The notes under the pieces were generated by a model that did no database searches, had not been told where the DNA came from, and saw only the letters and a program-made list of their open reading frames with translations. 64,000 bases of DNA. Origin: Sporosarcina sp. Marseille-Q4943. Its GTDB lineage: Bacteria; Bacillota; Bacilli; Bacillales_A; Planococcaceae. Where the stretch lies: NCBI RefSeq assembly GCF_943736995.1, contig NZ_OX031157.1:1647001-1711000 (forward strand), written 5' to 3'. Position 1 is the stretch's first letter. Every line of letters begins with the position of its first letter. Shown piece after piece: positions 24,846 to 34,351 of the stretch. A program made the translations under genes and the position numbers.

Positions 24846-24932
24846 TTATAATTCCATGAGAATTGTAATTGCGATGCCTAGTACCATCCCGATGACGACA
24901 GTTACTGAATATAGAAGAACCCTCCTCAACAC
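24846..24932 (-). CDS. Putative 28-residue membrane peptide
   Basis: A GTG (24932) or TTG (24929) start behind AAAGGA gives MLRRVLLYSVTVVIGMVLGI and then AITILMEL, one membrane helix with a positive N-terminus. It was read directly from the sequence and lies in an otherwise empty stretch. No family known. Confidence 0.4.
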   Translation of the reverse strand: MLRRVLLYSVTVVIGMVLGIAITILMEL

Positions 24933-25127
24933 CTCATCCTTTCATCACTCTTTTATCTAATATATTAATGAAAGGGACAAAACATGTGAGTCACAAATCC
25001 ATTAAAGTCTGTGTTCAGGTCGCATTCCCTCTCAGCCCTTAGACGTATGTAAAATTCAAACATGAGACTGGTAAGTTTTTCATTTGAATAAGGTAGAATA
25101 GAATAAAATGGGGCAGAAGGAGAATGG

Positions 25128-25856
25128 ATGAAAATGAATAAGCTATTATGGATTGCGCTGTTGACGGGGTTTCTAGTTGTTATCGGTATCTACGGGTATA
25201 ACAATTGGTTTGCGAAGGCAAGTGGGAATGAGATTTCGATTGCTAAAGACAGTGCCGATGCTCTGAAAGTGGATATCGACTTCGGAGTTGGCAACCTGCT
25301 CGTACATGGCAATTCGTCCGATTGGGTCAGTGGGGACTTTACGTACAATCACAAAAGGCTGGAGCCAAGCGTGAAGTATAAGAAAAAGAAAGATGTCGGT
25401 TTCGTCACTATTAAGCAAGGCTCAAAGTCGACGTTCGGCTTCAATAAACGAAAATTGAAAAACGATTGGGATCTCCAACTGACAAATGATGTTCCTATCG
25501 ACTTGGATGTAGACATGGGGGTTTCAAAGTCGAGATTGAAACTGGAAGGTCTCCAATTAAACAGCCTTTCCATCGATAGCGGCGTCAGTGATTCTGTCAT
25601 CGACCTGAGCGGTGCTTGGAGCAAAGGCTTTCGGGCTGATGTGGACTTAGGTGTGGGAGACGTGACTCTCATCCTTCCGAAGGAGACTGGTGTCAGGCTA
25701 ACCGTCTCGAAAGGGCTTGGAAGATTGGATCTGAAAGACTTCATCAAGCAAAACGAAGGTGTTTATGTCAATGAAGCCTACGAAGATGCAGACATTATCA
25801 TCGACCTATTTCTCGACATCGGCGTCGGGGACGTCAAATTCATGATTGCCGAGTAA
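25128..25856 (+). CDS. Toast-rack/LiaF-like membrane-anchored protein
   Basis: One N-terminal membrane helix (LLWIALLTGFLVVIGIYGY) is followed by an extracytoplasmic beta-helix of repeated ladder units (DIDFGVGNLLVHG, DVDMGVSKSRLKLEGL, DVDLGVGDVTLILPKE, DIGVGDVKFMIAE). This pattern is that of the toast-rack and LiaF C-terminal domains. No LiaRS-type genes are next to it. AAGGAG precedes the ATG. Confidence 0.7.
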   Translation: MKMNKLLWIALLTGFLVVIGIYGYNNWFAKASGNEISIAKDSADALKVDIDFGVGNLLVHGNSSDWVSGDFTYNHKRLEPSVKYKKKKDVGFVTIKQGSKSTFGFNKRKLKNDWDLQLTNDVPIDLDVDMGVSKSRLKLEGLQLNSLSIDSGVSDSVIDLSGAWSKGFRADVDLGVGDVTLILPKETGVRLTVSKGLGRLDLKDFIKQNEGVYVNEAYEDADIIIDLFLDIGVGDVKFMIAE

Positions 25857-25876
25857 ATTGTGTCGGTGCCTGTGCA
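25856..25876 (+). repeat. 21-bp repeat, copy 2
   Basis: Exact copy of 24815-24835, beginning within the stop-codon region of the toast-rack gene. An inverted 12-base core follows at 26000-26011. The stretch 25877-26186 holds otherwise only AT-rich promoter sequence with TATAAT at 26149-26154. Confidence 0.75.
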
Positions 25877-26186
25877 CGGTGCATTTATAACAATTCAACC
25901 AAATGTATATAAATATGAATAAAATTATATCAAACTCCTAAATGAATGGATTCTCAACTACCTCTTATACATTTTCGTTGTATTATCTGAATAGTTTGCT
26001 GCACAGGCACCAGAAAGTACGCAGTGCCCTACTCTGTATTGGTCCAACATAGCTTCCATTACACGCTATTCTATACGATGAAATATCGTCAATTCATTTT
26101 ATTTTCATTTTTTACTTGCAATTGAACCGGATACGATGTAAAGTCATATATAATTTAACATTATCTTATTTCGCAAGTTTTGAAGT

Positions 26187-26359
26187 AAGGATAGAGGCGC
26201 AAAGACCATCAGTACACAATCTGAGGATAATGAGATCCTATGAAGGTTGTGGAAAGGGGAATTTGCCGAAGTGGAGAGACACTCATTGATCTCGAAGCTG
26301 GTTCTGGGTTGAACAAGTCCAGGATTGTCATATAGGAAACTATATGGAGGGCTATCTTA
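26187..26359 (+). promoter_or_regulatory. Lysine riboswitch (L box)
   Basis: The conserved landmarks occur in order: AGAGGCGC, AGTA, GAAAGGGGAA with TTGCCGAAG, CTGG, and the closing GGAGGGCTATCTTA. The ends pair as P1 (TAAGGATAG with CTATCTTA). It precedes a terminator hairpin and dapA, a lysine/diaminopimelate biosynthesis gene, so lysine binding should cause early termination. Confidence 0.93.
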
Positions 26360-26389
26360 TGCAAAGAAATAATTTATTTTATTATTTCT

Positions 26390-26420
26390 AGCAACAACGA
26401 TCCCTCGTTGTTGCTTTTTG
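26390..26420 (+). terminator. Riboswitch terminator hairpin
   Basis: AGCAACAACGA pairs with TCGTTGTTGCT, followed by TTTT. It is the regulated expression-platform terminator of the L box. Confidence 0.88.
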
Positions 26421-26489
26421 CGTTCTATTTGCAATTGCCCTTCACCCTCTATTTTATTTACCAAAATAAAAGACAGGATGTGGAGAAAA

Positions 26490-27383
26490 ATGAATTTTGG
26501 ACAAATCGTAACAGCAATGGTGACTCCTTTTGATGAACATGGTGAAATTGATTTCCCAGCGACAAGGAACCTGATCAATCATTTAATCGCCAACGGATCG
26601 GATGGCTTGGTGGTAGCCGGGACAACCGGAGAATCCCCTACGTTATCGAACGAAGAAAAGGTCGAATTGTTCAAGTTTACAGTTGACGTTGTGAACGGAA
26701 GAGTTCCGGTTATTGCAGGGACAGGCTCGAATAATACACGGGAATCGATTGAACTGACGATGCGGGCGGAAGATGCAGGCGTCGACGGCATCATGCTCGT
26801 CACCCCGTACTATAACAAGCCTTGCCAAGAAGGATTGTACCAACACTTCAAAACAATTGCGGCGGCCACTTCTTTGCCGATCATGCTGTACAATATTCCT
26901 GGGCGCAGCGCTGTCAACATGTCAGTCGATACGACCATCCGCCTTTCGGAAATAAAAAATATCGTTGCCGTTAAAGAGGCGAGCGGCGATTTAGACGCAA
27001 TGGCCGAAATCATTGAACGTACACGAGAAGGATTTTCATTATATAGCGGCGACGATGCGCTGACACTTCCCGTTTTGGCAATCGGCGGAACAGGCGTCGT
27101 TTCTGTATCTGCCCATGTGTTGGGGAATGAAATGCAAACGATGATCCGCAACTTCAAAATCGGCAATACGATAGAAGCTGCCAGCAATCATCGCAGACTG
27201 CTCCCGATGATGAAAGCACTCTTTGCAGCTCCTAACCCGACACCTGTCAAAGCAGCGTTGAATCTGAAAGGAATCCAGGTCGGCGGTGTCCGTTTGCCGA
27301 TGGTTCCGTTGAACGAAGAGCAGCAGCGTGCATTGCAGCAGGCATTGTCAATGTATAAAGAAAAAGTGAATGCAATCGCATAA
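26490..27383 (+). CDS. dapA: 4-Hydroxy-tetrahydrodipicolinate synthase
   Basis: The 297-residue TIM-barrel enzyme condenses pyruvate with aspartate semialdehyde in the cytoplasm, toward diaminopimelate, dipicolinate and lysine. Motifs: AGTTGESPTLSNEEK, the Tyr in VTPYYNKP, IMLYNIPGRS, and the Schiff-base Lys in VAVKEASGD. The ATG at 26490 lies four bases behind GTGGAG. It appears to be a single-gene unit under a lysine riboswitch, apart from the usual dapG/asd operon. Confidence 0.96.
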   Translation: MNFGQIVTAMVTPFDEHGEIDFPATRNLINHLIANGSDGLVVAGTTGESPTLSNEEKVELFKFTVDVVNGRVPVIAGTGSNNTRESIELTMRAEDAGVDGIMLVTPYYNKPCQEGLYQHFKTIAAATSLPIMLYNIPGRSAVNMSVDTTIRLSEIKNIVAVKEASGDLDAMAEIIERTREGFSLYSGDDALTLPVLAIGGTGVVSVSAHVLGNEMQTMIRNFKIGNTIEAASNHRRLLPMMKALFAAPNPTPVKAALNLKGIQVGGVRLPMVPLNEEQQRALQQALSMYKEKVNAIA

Positions 27384-27396
27384 CTCACATACATGG

Positions 27397-27440
27397 GGCT
27401 GTCCGGAAAATCGATCAATCGGTTTTCCGTGGCAGTCTTT
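27397..27440 (+). terminator. Terminator of dapA
   Basis: GGAAAATCGAT pairs with ATCGGTTTTCC, with further pairing outside and a long T run. Confidence 0.78.
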
Positions 27441-27464
27441 TTTTCGTTGAGCTGCGTTCTTGAG

Positions 27465-28280
27465 CTATGTCCCCTGCAAATCTGCCTGCCTCATCCCATA
27501 CACAGGCCGCACGTCAAACATCATGAACATATCCTTGAAATACGTTTCCTCCACCAACTTATCCAACACACCTTTGAAATACCCTGGCAAGTTGTGGATC
27601 GCTTTCTTTTTCGTCGCCATTACAGTAATCAATAGCGCCCGATAGGCAAGATCCTCGAAGATCCCCTTGTCATCTTTATAGATGTCATATTTCAGCATTC
27701 TCTTGGAAATCGACTGATGAATCCCGTAAAATTCACGAGCCTTTTTAGTGTCTCCAATCGTCCCCGCAAGAAGGTTTTTCATCCGACTGAATAGACTTGT
27801 GGAGAACTTTGACGATTCTTGCAGAGACGTGTAGTTAAGATCTTTAGCTTTTAAAAGAGATTTAGAAAGTAGAGCTTCGTCTGCTGGATTTTGCTCATAT
27901 TCCGCGTCACCATACGGTTTGTCGTCATGGTCACGGTCGGTCATTTTCCCCTGGTCATCGAAAGGTAAAAGGATGTAGATGTTAGCGCCGAGCCCGCTCA
28001 TAACGGGACGGATATAGTGGACTTTCTCGATAACTTGCAAGTCAACAAGCTTCCGGATAGCGCGTCGGACGGTTACGTTTGATTTCCCGATAGCTTCTTC
28101 AATCGTTCCGTGTTTCAAATGGGCCGCCCCGTATTTCACCGAATAACGTCGGATGACGTCAAGCACTTGTCGATCCGATTTGGTCAGCTCATCCCAGTGA
28201 CGTGTGACATGCTGTTCCGCAGCTGCATCCAATTCTTCGACAGTGGCAAAACGAGCGTATTCTTTCAAGTAGTTCATCAT
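27465..28280 (-). CDS. Winged-helix DNA-binding protein, unknown role
   Basis: Residues 30-100 form a winged helix (LDVIRRYSVKY, TIEEAIGKSNVTVRRAIRKLVDLQVIEKV), as in GntR or replication-initiator-like proteins. The C-terminal part (about 140 residues) is charged and unassigned; similar proteins are known in Bacillus as cytosolic or plasmid-type HTH proteins. GGGGGA precedes ATG-ATG. An imperfect inverted repeat TTTGACC(T/C)C flanks 28295-28325 in the promoter region and may be its own operator. Confidence 0.6.
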   Translation of the reverse strand: MMNYLKEYARFATVEELDAAAEQHVTRHWDELTKSDRQVLDVIRRYSVKYGAAHLKHGTIEEAIGKSNVTVRRAIRKLVDLQVIEKVHYIRPVMSGLGANIYILLPFDDQGKMTDRDHDDKPYGDAEYEQNPADEALLSKSLLKAKDLNYTSLQESSKFSTSLFSRMKNLLAGTIGDTKKAREFYGIHQSISKRMLKYDIYKDDKGIFEDLAYRALLITVMATKKKAIHNLPGYFKGVLDKLVEETYFKDMFMMFDVRPVYGMRQADLQGT

Positions 28281-28400
28281 TTTATATTCCCCCTTTGACC
28301 TCTATATAGATAGGAGGGGTCAAAAAGGATACTTTGGATGAAAAAATTTTTATCAATAAAACTTGAGTCGCCTTTATTCTGGAGTAATGCGCAAATAGGA

Positions 28401-28441
28401 ACAACCCATCCGAGCGGCCAACTCAAGGATGGGTTGTCTTT
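28401..28441 (-). terminator. Terminator of the NUDIX gene at 28448
   Basis: ACAACCCATCC pairs with GGATGGGTTGT. Confidence 0.75.
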
Positions 28442-28447
28442 TATGAA

Positions 28448-28885
28448 TTAAACTGAAGTTCCCTTCATCCGAACTTCTTCCGCTTTTCGGATATTATCCT
28501 TCAAATAATCCGCAGCTTCAGTATGGCTATACACCTCTTCAGGCGTCATCCAATACACAGCCGCCACCTCATCAACACTGACTGCATACGGTTCACCGCT
28601 GAATGCCTCACATAAAAAAACGACATTCACAACCGGCTCTCCTAGATCTGTCACGAAGCTTGTACTGCTCACATAACGCGGGCGTCCTTCGATGACAAGC
28701 CCTACTTCCTCCTTCACTTCCCGCGCAATCGTACGCTCTAAAATATCGGAAGTAGCACCTTCAAGCTCAACCTTCCCACCAACTAACCCTATCCCACCAG
28801 GCGCGTGTTCTTCCTTTTCACTCCGCCTGCATATTAAGTAACGGCCATCCTTGTACAATGCCGCTTCAGTGTTGACGATGAACAT
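28448..28885 (-). CDS. NUDIX hydrolase
   Basis: The 145-residue protein has a NUDIX box GGKVELEG...REVKEEVGL with one or two extra residues in the middle. The start (MFIVNTEAALYKDGRYLICRR) and PGGIGLVGGK segment are typical of nucleotide-diphosphate-linked hydrolases. GGGAGAG precedes the ATG at 28885. The substrate is unknown. Confidence 0.85.
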   Translation of the reverse strand: MFIVNTEAALYKDGRYLICRRSEKEEHAPGGIGLVGGKVELEGATSDILERTIAREVKEEVGLVIEGRPRYVSSTSFVTDLGEPVVNVVFLCEAFSGEPYAVSVDEVAAVYWMTPEEVYSHTEAADYLKDNIRKAEEVRMKGTSV

Positions 28886-28967
28886 GGTTGCTCTCTCCCT
28901 TTTCACTTCACTGTTATACTTCTTCCCGGTCAAAGCCGGAATCTCCTTTAATTGTGTGGGAGAATAA

Positions 28968-29007
28968 TAAAAGCAGAGCTCCAAGAACGATTGGGCTCTG
29001 CTTTTTT
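28968..29007. terminator. Terminator behind the Mrr-type gene
   Basis: AAAAGCAGAGC pairs with GCTCTGCTTTTTT. It stands between the Mrr-type gene and the NUDIX promoter, functional for minus-strand transcripts. Confidence 0.75.
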
Positions 29008-29110
29008 ACATTTATCTATTTTAATGGACATCTATATTGATAACTAAAATTCCTTGTTACCTAGTATATAGGGTCTTTCAATATGGTTGGTAATGGAAGC
29101 ATACTTTCTA

Positions 29111-30763
29111 TTAACTTTCGGAAAGTAATTTCTTTGCTTCTTTAAGATCAATTTTCGCCTTATGACCGTGTTTCTCTAATAAATGTAATAAATTATTCCC
29201 GTTCAATAAAGTGAGTGGTTTACCCTTCGCGAAATTGTATGCATCCGGGCCATAATCGGCTGTAGACACCAGTATACCTTTGGTAGCTCCTTCATTCATG
29301 ACAGTTCCATATAAGTCGCGTACGGCAGAAACACCAACAACATTAGTATATCTTTTAGCCTGAATAACAATTTTCCCACCTCTTATTGGGTCCGGATCAA
29401 AAGCAACTGCATCCACACCGCCATCTTTACTGGCTCTAGTTATTCTAACTTCGCCGCCTGACTGGTTAAACTCCTTTGCAAAAAGCTCTCGAATTAAATG
29501 TTCAAAGTCTTGCCAATCCATCGCCGCTAAATTATCTGTTTCATCCAGAGCATCTGCTACATCATAGGAAGATACAAAACGAGCATCTTCACGGTCAATT
29601 TTAAGGATTGGAGCAATTGGAGAGAGACTGTGCAACTTACTACTACCTATTCCTTTCAAGTTTTTAAAGCATATTTTTGGTTCAACATGCCCTAAATTAA
29701 TTTCCAGGAATTCGCTTTTAGTTGTTTGAATAGACAGAATACACGCATTGACTTCTTTACCCGTTGCTTTGTCTATAGAATTAACCCAGCCATTAAAAAC
29801 GACAGATTGAATAGCATCAATATCATCGGCCTCGTATAGTTCATGGATGGTTCTTAGTGTTATTTGAAAGAGTAAATCATCATACATTTTATTGAACGTT
29901 GACTCTGCCAAGAAATACTCTTTAAACTCATCTCTGGACTGAATGTATTTAACTTCTTTCAATGAAGGAATATCCTTTTGCGACGGTAACGAATATTCAA
30001 CGATTAAAGTCTTTGTAAGTGAATTATAGTCTAAATCAAATTTCTGTGGAAAATAATCTGGATAGATAGAATTAGATAAAACCATGTCACAGTATTCAAC
30101 TATTGCTGAAGGATCTCCCTTTTGATAGCTTGCTTTTTGCGCGTTAATAGCATCATTATTTTCCTTTTGCCGTGTTTCAAATTCTTCCTTTTCCTCATTC
30201 CAGTTGCTTAATATGCCATCATAGTTTTTCTGATTTTCTTCATTTTTTCGGGAAATCTCCTCATTAGTTCTCTGCCATTTTTCATAATCTAATTCATACA
30301 ATCTCCTTGCTTCATCAATCTTTTTTTGTTTTAAACTTGCGAATATCTTATCGACAAGTCCTATTTTGGGCAAGTATTTTTCTTCTGTTTCTCTTGGCTC
30401 TTCAGGATAATCAAACATTCTAGGAGGTATAGGTTTCTTTTTATTAAAAGTTGAAGTATCTTTTAGAGCTTCCCAATTAATTTTGTCGTCGACATCAAGA
30501 GTATATTGTAATGTCTTACTTAAAGCTTCTTGCTGTTCAATTGCTTCATTCGTTAATTGAATAGCTAATGCTTTCTTTTGTTCTTTCTCCATAGCGGCTA
30601 GTTCACGGGCTTCTTTTTGGGCTTGCATCATTTGCTTTTTATCCCACATCTCTTCCCAAACAATCTGCTGCATGCGAGCTTTTTGTTCCACAACATACCG
30701 ATCCGAACCTTTAATTACCCTATATTTTTTTAAACCCTCATGCTTTAATTCAATTTGATACAT
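29111..30763 (-). CDS. Mrr-type restriction endonuclease with long coiled-coil N-terminus
   Basis: The 550-residue protein has a charged, mainly helical first half (AEMEKEQKKA-like stretches and KNEENQKNYDGIL), a middle unassigned domain, and a C-terminal Mrr_cat domain (about residues 420-520). Its PD-(D/E)XK core reads DGGVDAVAFDPDP then KIVIQAKRY (Q-x-K variant), followed by DLYGTVMNEGATKGILVSTADYGPDA. Mrr-type enzymes cut modified or foreign DNA. No methylase is nearby, which fits a modification-dependent nuclease. AT content is visibly higher than in the flanks. Confidence 0.82.
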   Translation of the reverse strand: MYQIELKHEGLKKYRVIKGSDRYVVEQKARMQQIVWEEMWDKKQMMQAQKEARELAAMEKEQKKALAIQLTNEAIEQQEALSKTLQYTLDVDDKINWEALKDTSTFNKKKPIPPRMFDYPEEPRETEEKYLPKIGLVDKIFASLKQKKIDEARRLYELDYEKWQRTNEEISRKNEENQKNYDGILSNWNEEKEEFETRQKENNDAINAQKASYQKGDPSAIVEYCDMVLSNSIYPDYFPQKFDLDYNSLTKTLIVEYSLPSQKDIPSLKEVKYIQSRDEFKEYFLAESTFNKMYDDLLFQITLRTIHELYEADDIDAIQSVVFNGWVNSIDKATGKEVNACILSIQTTKSEFLEINLGHVEPKICFKNLKGIGSSKLHSLSPIAPILKIDREDARFVSSYDVADALDETDNLAAMDWQDFEHLIRELFAKEFNQSGGEVRITRASKDGGVDAVAFDPDPIRGGKIVIQAKRYTNVVGVSAVRDLYGTVMNEGATKGILVSTADYGPDAYNFAKGKPLTLLNGNNLLHLLEKHGHKAKIDLKEAKKLLSES

Positions 30764-30900
30764 TGTTATTTTTTCTCCTTTCAAAGAGTATTATTCTTAA
30801 CGGTAATAATTATTGATTCAATTGTACTATATCGCCTATTCATTTGTAACCTATTTCCAAATGGTACAATTTTCATTAAAAAATACAGTTAATAAAATAT

Positions 30901-30934
30901 AAAAAAGCAGAGCTTCAATTGGAAGCTCCGCTTG
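30901..30934 (-). terminator. Terminator of the helicase operon
   Basis: On the minus strand AAGCGGAGCTTC pairs with GAAGCTCTGCTT, followed by a T run. It separates the helicase operon from the Mrr-type gene, which therefore needs its own promoter. Confidence 0.78.
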
Positions 30935-30983
30935 AATTATTCAGTTAACGAATGTGTTTAACTTAATTTATTATTTTTTAATA

Positions 30984-33878
30984 TCATGCTTCAATTAGAT
31001 ACTGATAAAGCTTACTCTCAACTGCTTGTTCCATTACCATGTTCATATGAACGACTGGAAGATCCCTACCGTTTTTATCTGTCATTCTATCTTCTTCAAC
31101 ACTTGCCTTGTCAGGAAACCCCTTCCCCAAGTAATAGAAGTCCGTCCCTTCATCGTCATCTTTTTTAACAAAGATATGGATGTCATAACCTTGTTGATCG
31201 GCATGAATAACCCGCTGGACTTCTGGAGAATGAATTGTTCTATTACTACGGGTATACCATTTGAAAAGTTCCGGGCTAATGAATTCATCACCGTAATCAA
31301 CACTTGACTCAACATCGTCATGTTTATGATACGTTACAAAGATGGGACAAGTACCATGTTTTGGTTTGTAACCATACATTGTCGAACTTTCGTCAGCATC
31401 CCAATTCAATAGCTTGCAAGCATCTTTCCTTGAATATTTCTCATACAACGTGAGTTGCTTATCGCATTGATAATTTCGTGATTTGATTTTTGCACTCTTC
31501 ACGATGTCAGCTATTAAAAGAAAGAAATATGGATTTTCATCAATACCTTTACTTATAGCCTCATTAAATCGATATCCTTCGTTAGCATCGAACTCAACTA
31601 TAGCTTTTTCACCATATTTCGTTTTATTATTTTGTGTAAAAAATGATAGGTCAAAGATACGGTGTACTGAATTTATTGTCTCACTGTCTATTCGACAACC
31701 TTCAGCGGATAACCGCTCCAAATAATCTGACTTCAAAAAGCTTCCACTGTCAAGTAACATCTCTAGCATAATAACTTCGTGTTTACGCTTACCGTTAAGA
31801 ATTTCTTGGGATAACATTGTTAAAACCTTATCTTCATATGCAGATAATACAGGAATTTCCTCTTTCATCTTTAGAAGAAATCGGTAATAATTCATATGCT
31901 TTTCTGCAATTACTACTGGATCTATTGAATGGTTTTCAATATAATCAGTCAAATAAGGAACTCTTCCAATTTTATTCTTTAATTCTACATACGCATCTCG
32001 CAATATTCTTAGCGTAGTAAGATTTGTATTGCTAATAGAGTTGAAGATTCTTTTCTTTGCAATTTCTTCAAAGTTCACCGTTGAAACACCCTTAATATAG
32101 CTTGTATCCTTGGTTTTTCTTCGTACATTATCTTTATTCATTGACTTATCCCCGGATAATGCAATAGGGATGAGATAGTTATTTGTGTAATTGCCGATGA
32201 AATCAATTATTGTCACGAAGTCTTTGGAACTGTGTTTCCGTAATCCACGGCCTAATTGTTGAATAAAGATAATACTGGATTGTGTCTGGCGAAGCATTAC
32301 TACCTGATTTATGCTAGGAATATCAATTCCTTCATTAAAAATATCCACCGTTAAAATGTAGTCCAATATGCCATTTTCAAGCTGAGTAATATATCGTTCT
32401 CTTTCTTCTGGTGAGGCCTCACCAGTTAAGGCTATTGTTCGAATCCCCCGAGAATTCAAGGCATCTGATAGCTCTATCGCTTCTGCCTTCCGACTGCAAA
32501 ACATTAATCCTCTAACACGATCACCCGAATAACCATAGTAAGTTATTTTATCGATTATATGGTCAACCCGTTCTTCGGTAACGAGATCCGATAGAATAGT
32601 AGTATCATCAATCGTTTCACCATTTAATTCAAAATCCGTTACTCCAAAATAATGAAATGGACAAAGCATGTCTTCTTCAAGGGCTTCTTGCAGTCGAATT
32701 TCGTAAGCAATATTATAATTAAATAGCTCATATATATTAAAGTCATCAGTTCGTTCAGGAGTTGCTGTCATTCCCATTAAAAACTTTGGCCTAAAGTAAT
32801 CAATCACCCTTAAATAAGATGCAGCTCCCGCTTTATGAACTTCATCAATTAAGATATAGTCAAAGTCCTCTGGGTCAAACTTGCTGAGATTCTCTGGTTT
32901 TGATAGAGTTTGTATGCTTGCAAAAACATATCTTTTATCTGTTTGTTTACTAGTTCCTACAAACATGCCAAATTCCTCTTCAATACCACCCAGAATACGC
33001 TTAAAGTCTTCTTTCGCCTTATTTAATATTTGTTCTCTGTGCACAATAAAAAGCATTCGATCTGGTTGAAAAGACCTTACATCAAATGCAGAAAGATAAG
33101 TTTTACCTGTACCAGTTGCGGAAATAACTAGGCCTCTATCATTTCCAGCTTCGCGAACTGCTTGTATTTGACTTAAAGCGGCAAGTTGCATTTTATTCGG
33201 GGTAATTTCCAATGCCTCTTTAACAGCATTAGGATTATAATTGGAAGGCATTTCTATTACTTGTTCTGCTAAAGTAGTTACGGTATTCTTTTCATATTCT
33301 TTTTCATAGTTTTGAATCCACTCTTCTGTTAATAGATATGCATTCTCCCAAACATCCTCAAATTGATTTTTAAAGTGAGTTACAATTTCCCCGTTTTCAT
33401 GGGAAGTTAGCTTAACATTCCACTCATAATTTACTTTCAATGCGTGTGCAGTCAAATTAGAACTTCCAACAATTAATGAATAATGGGTAGCATGCTTGAA
33501 GATATATCCTTTGGAATGAAAACCTTTTAGGTCAGTCAGGCGAACTTCTACATTTTTTAATTTCAAAAGTTCTCTAAACACTTTCGGTTGATTGAAATAC
33601 AAATATGTTGAAGTTAATATCTTGCCATTAACTCCTTTTAGCTTCAGATCTAATAGTGAAGATTTCAGTGTCGCAAGACCGCTTTCAGTTATAAATGCAA
33701 CAGAGAAAAGAAAATCCACACTCGCTTCAAGTTCTTCCTGAAGCGTATTTAAGACAGTACTATTCTGTTCTCCATTGTTAATCAATAATTCAGGTTTAAA
33801 TCTTCCGAGATTGCTTTCATTTTGATCTATAAACCCTTCATGTAATGAAGCACGCAAGTTGCGTACAAAGTTCTCCAC
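30984..33878 (-). CDS. PLD nuclease-helicase-DUF3427 protein (defence-type)
   Basis: The 964-residue protein has a phospholipase D-type nuclease domain (HSKGYIFK near residue 122, GSSNLT near 140), a superfamily 2 helicase (Walker A ATGTGKT near 255, DEVH near 346, TATP near 372, QQLGRGLRK near 541) and a C-terminal DUF3427 region (about 700-965; CDKQLTLYEKYSRKDACKLL). This architecture occurs in restriction-like and phage-defence loci. The single HKD half suggests a dimer. It follows the NUDIX gene by about 20 bp. Start GTG (33878) or TTG (33881), both behind GGGGTG. Confidence 0.88.
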   Translation of the reverse strand: MENFVRNLRASLHEGFIDQNESNLGRFKPELLINNGEQNSTVLNTLQEELEASVDFLFSVAFITESGLATLKSSLLDLKLKGVNGKILTSTYLYFNQPKVFRELLKLKNVEVRLTDLKGFHSKGYIFKHATHYSLIVGSSNLTAHALKVNYEWNVKLTSHENGEIVTHFKNQFEDVWENAYLLTEEWIQNYEKEYEKNTVTTLAEQVIEMPSNYNPNAVKEALEITPNKMQLAALSQIQAVREAGNDRGLVISATGTGKTYLSAFDVRSFQPDRMLFIVHREQILNKAKEDFKRILGGIEEEFGMFVGTSKQTDKRYVFASIQTLSKPENLSKFDPEDFDYILIDEVHKAGAASYLRVIDYFRPKFLMGMTATPERTDDFNIYELFNYNIAYEIRLQEALEEDMLCPFHYFGVTDFELNGETIDDTTILSDLVTEERVDHIIDKITYYGYSGDRVRGLMFCSRKAEAIELSDALNSRGIRTIALTGEASPEERERYITQLENGILDYILTVDIFNEGIDIPSINQVVMLRQTQSSIIFIQQLGRGLRKHSSKDFVTIIDFIGNYTNNYLIPIALSGDKSMNKDNVRRKTKDTSYIKGVSTVNFEEIAKKRIFNSISNTNLTTLRILRDAYVELKNKIGRVPYLTDYIENHSIDPVVIAEKHMNYYRFLLKMKEEIPVLSAYEDKVLTMLSQEILNGKRKHEVIMLEMLLDSGSFLKSDYLERLSAEGCRIDSETINSVHRIFDLSFFTQNNKTKYGEKAIVEFDANEGYRFNEAISKGIDENPYFFLLIADIVKSAKIKSRNYQCDKQLTLYEKYSRKDACKLLNWDADESSTMYGYKPKHGTCPIFVTYHKHDDVESSVDYGDEFISPELFKWYTRSNRTIHSPEVQRVIHADQQGYDIHIFVKKDDDEGTDFYYLGKGFPDKASVEEDRMTDKNGRDLPVVHMNMVMEQAVESKLYQYLIEA

Positions 33879-33897
33879 CAAATCACCCCGGCTCTCT

Positions 33898-34302
33898 TTA
33901 TTTTATAACTTTGCTTATAGACAGCTTCTCTATTGCTGGAATGTCTGCAGGAGCCCAATTTAATGAGAATAATTTTTCCCTTGGTATCCATTTTAAATCT
34001 GCATGCTCACTTACCTTAGGGGTTCCTTCAACTACTTTCGCCATGAAAGTTTCAAGCCGTACAATTACATTTTCATATTCATAAGTCGTATCCTCAACCG
34101 GTTCAAGAACCTCAATAATACAACCTAATTCTTCATAAATTTCACGTTTAAGTGCCTCTTGTTTTGTTTCATTCGCTTCAATCTTCCCACCCGGAAACTC
34201 CCAGTAATTCGGTAATGACATATCCGGCCCTCTCAATGCTGCCATGATTTCTCCATCTTTATTTTCTATAACAGCTCCAACTACATGAACTTTCTTTTTC
34301 AT
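33898..34302 (-). CDS. MutT-like NUDIX (deoxy)nucleoside triphosphate hydrolase
   Basis: The 134-residue protein has a perfect NUDIX box in EFPGGKIEANETKQEALKRE followed by IYEELGC (G-x5-E-x7-REUXEEXGU) and the MutT-like WEFPGGK lead. It is placed between the zinc-ribbon gene and the helicase in one operon. It could destroy modified phage nucleotides, a signal nucleotide, or simply dNTPs. AGGTG precedes the ATG at 34302. Confidence 0.87.
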   Translation of the reverse strand: MKKKVHVVGAVIENKDGEIMAALRGPDMSLPNYWEFPGGKIEANETKQEALKREIYEELGCIIEVLEPVEDTTYEYENVIVRLETFMAKVVEGTPKVSEHADLKWIPREKLFSLNWAPADIPAIEKLSISKVIK

Positions 34303-34351
34303 CGCTTTCACCTATTCCTTTTCATTTCAATTACCGTTATTAATAATTGGC

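Noticed and set aside
30780-34340. AACGGTAAT motifs as borders of the defence island
   Set aside because: A 9-base match within AT-rich DNA at both ends is too weak to call an attachment site or target duplication.
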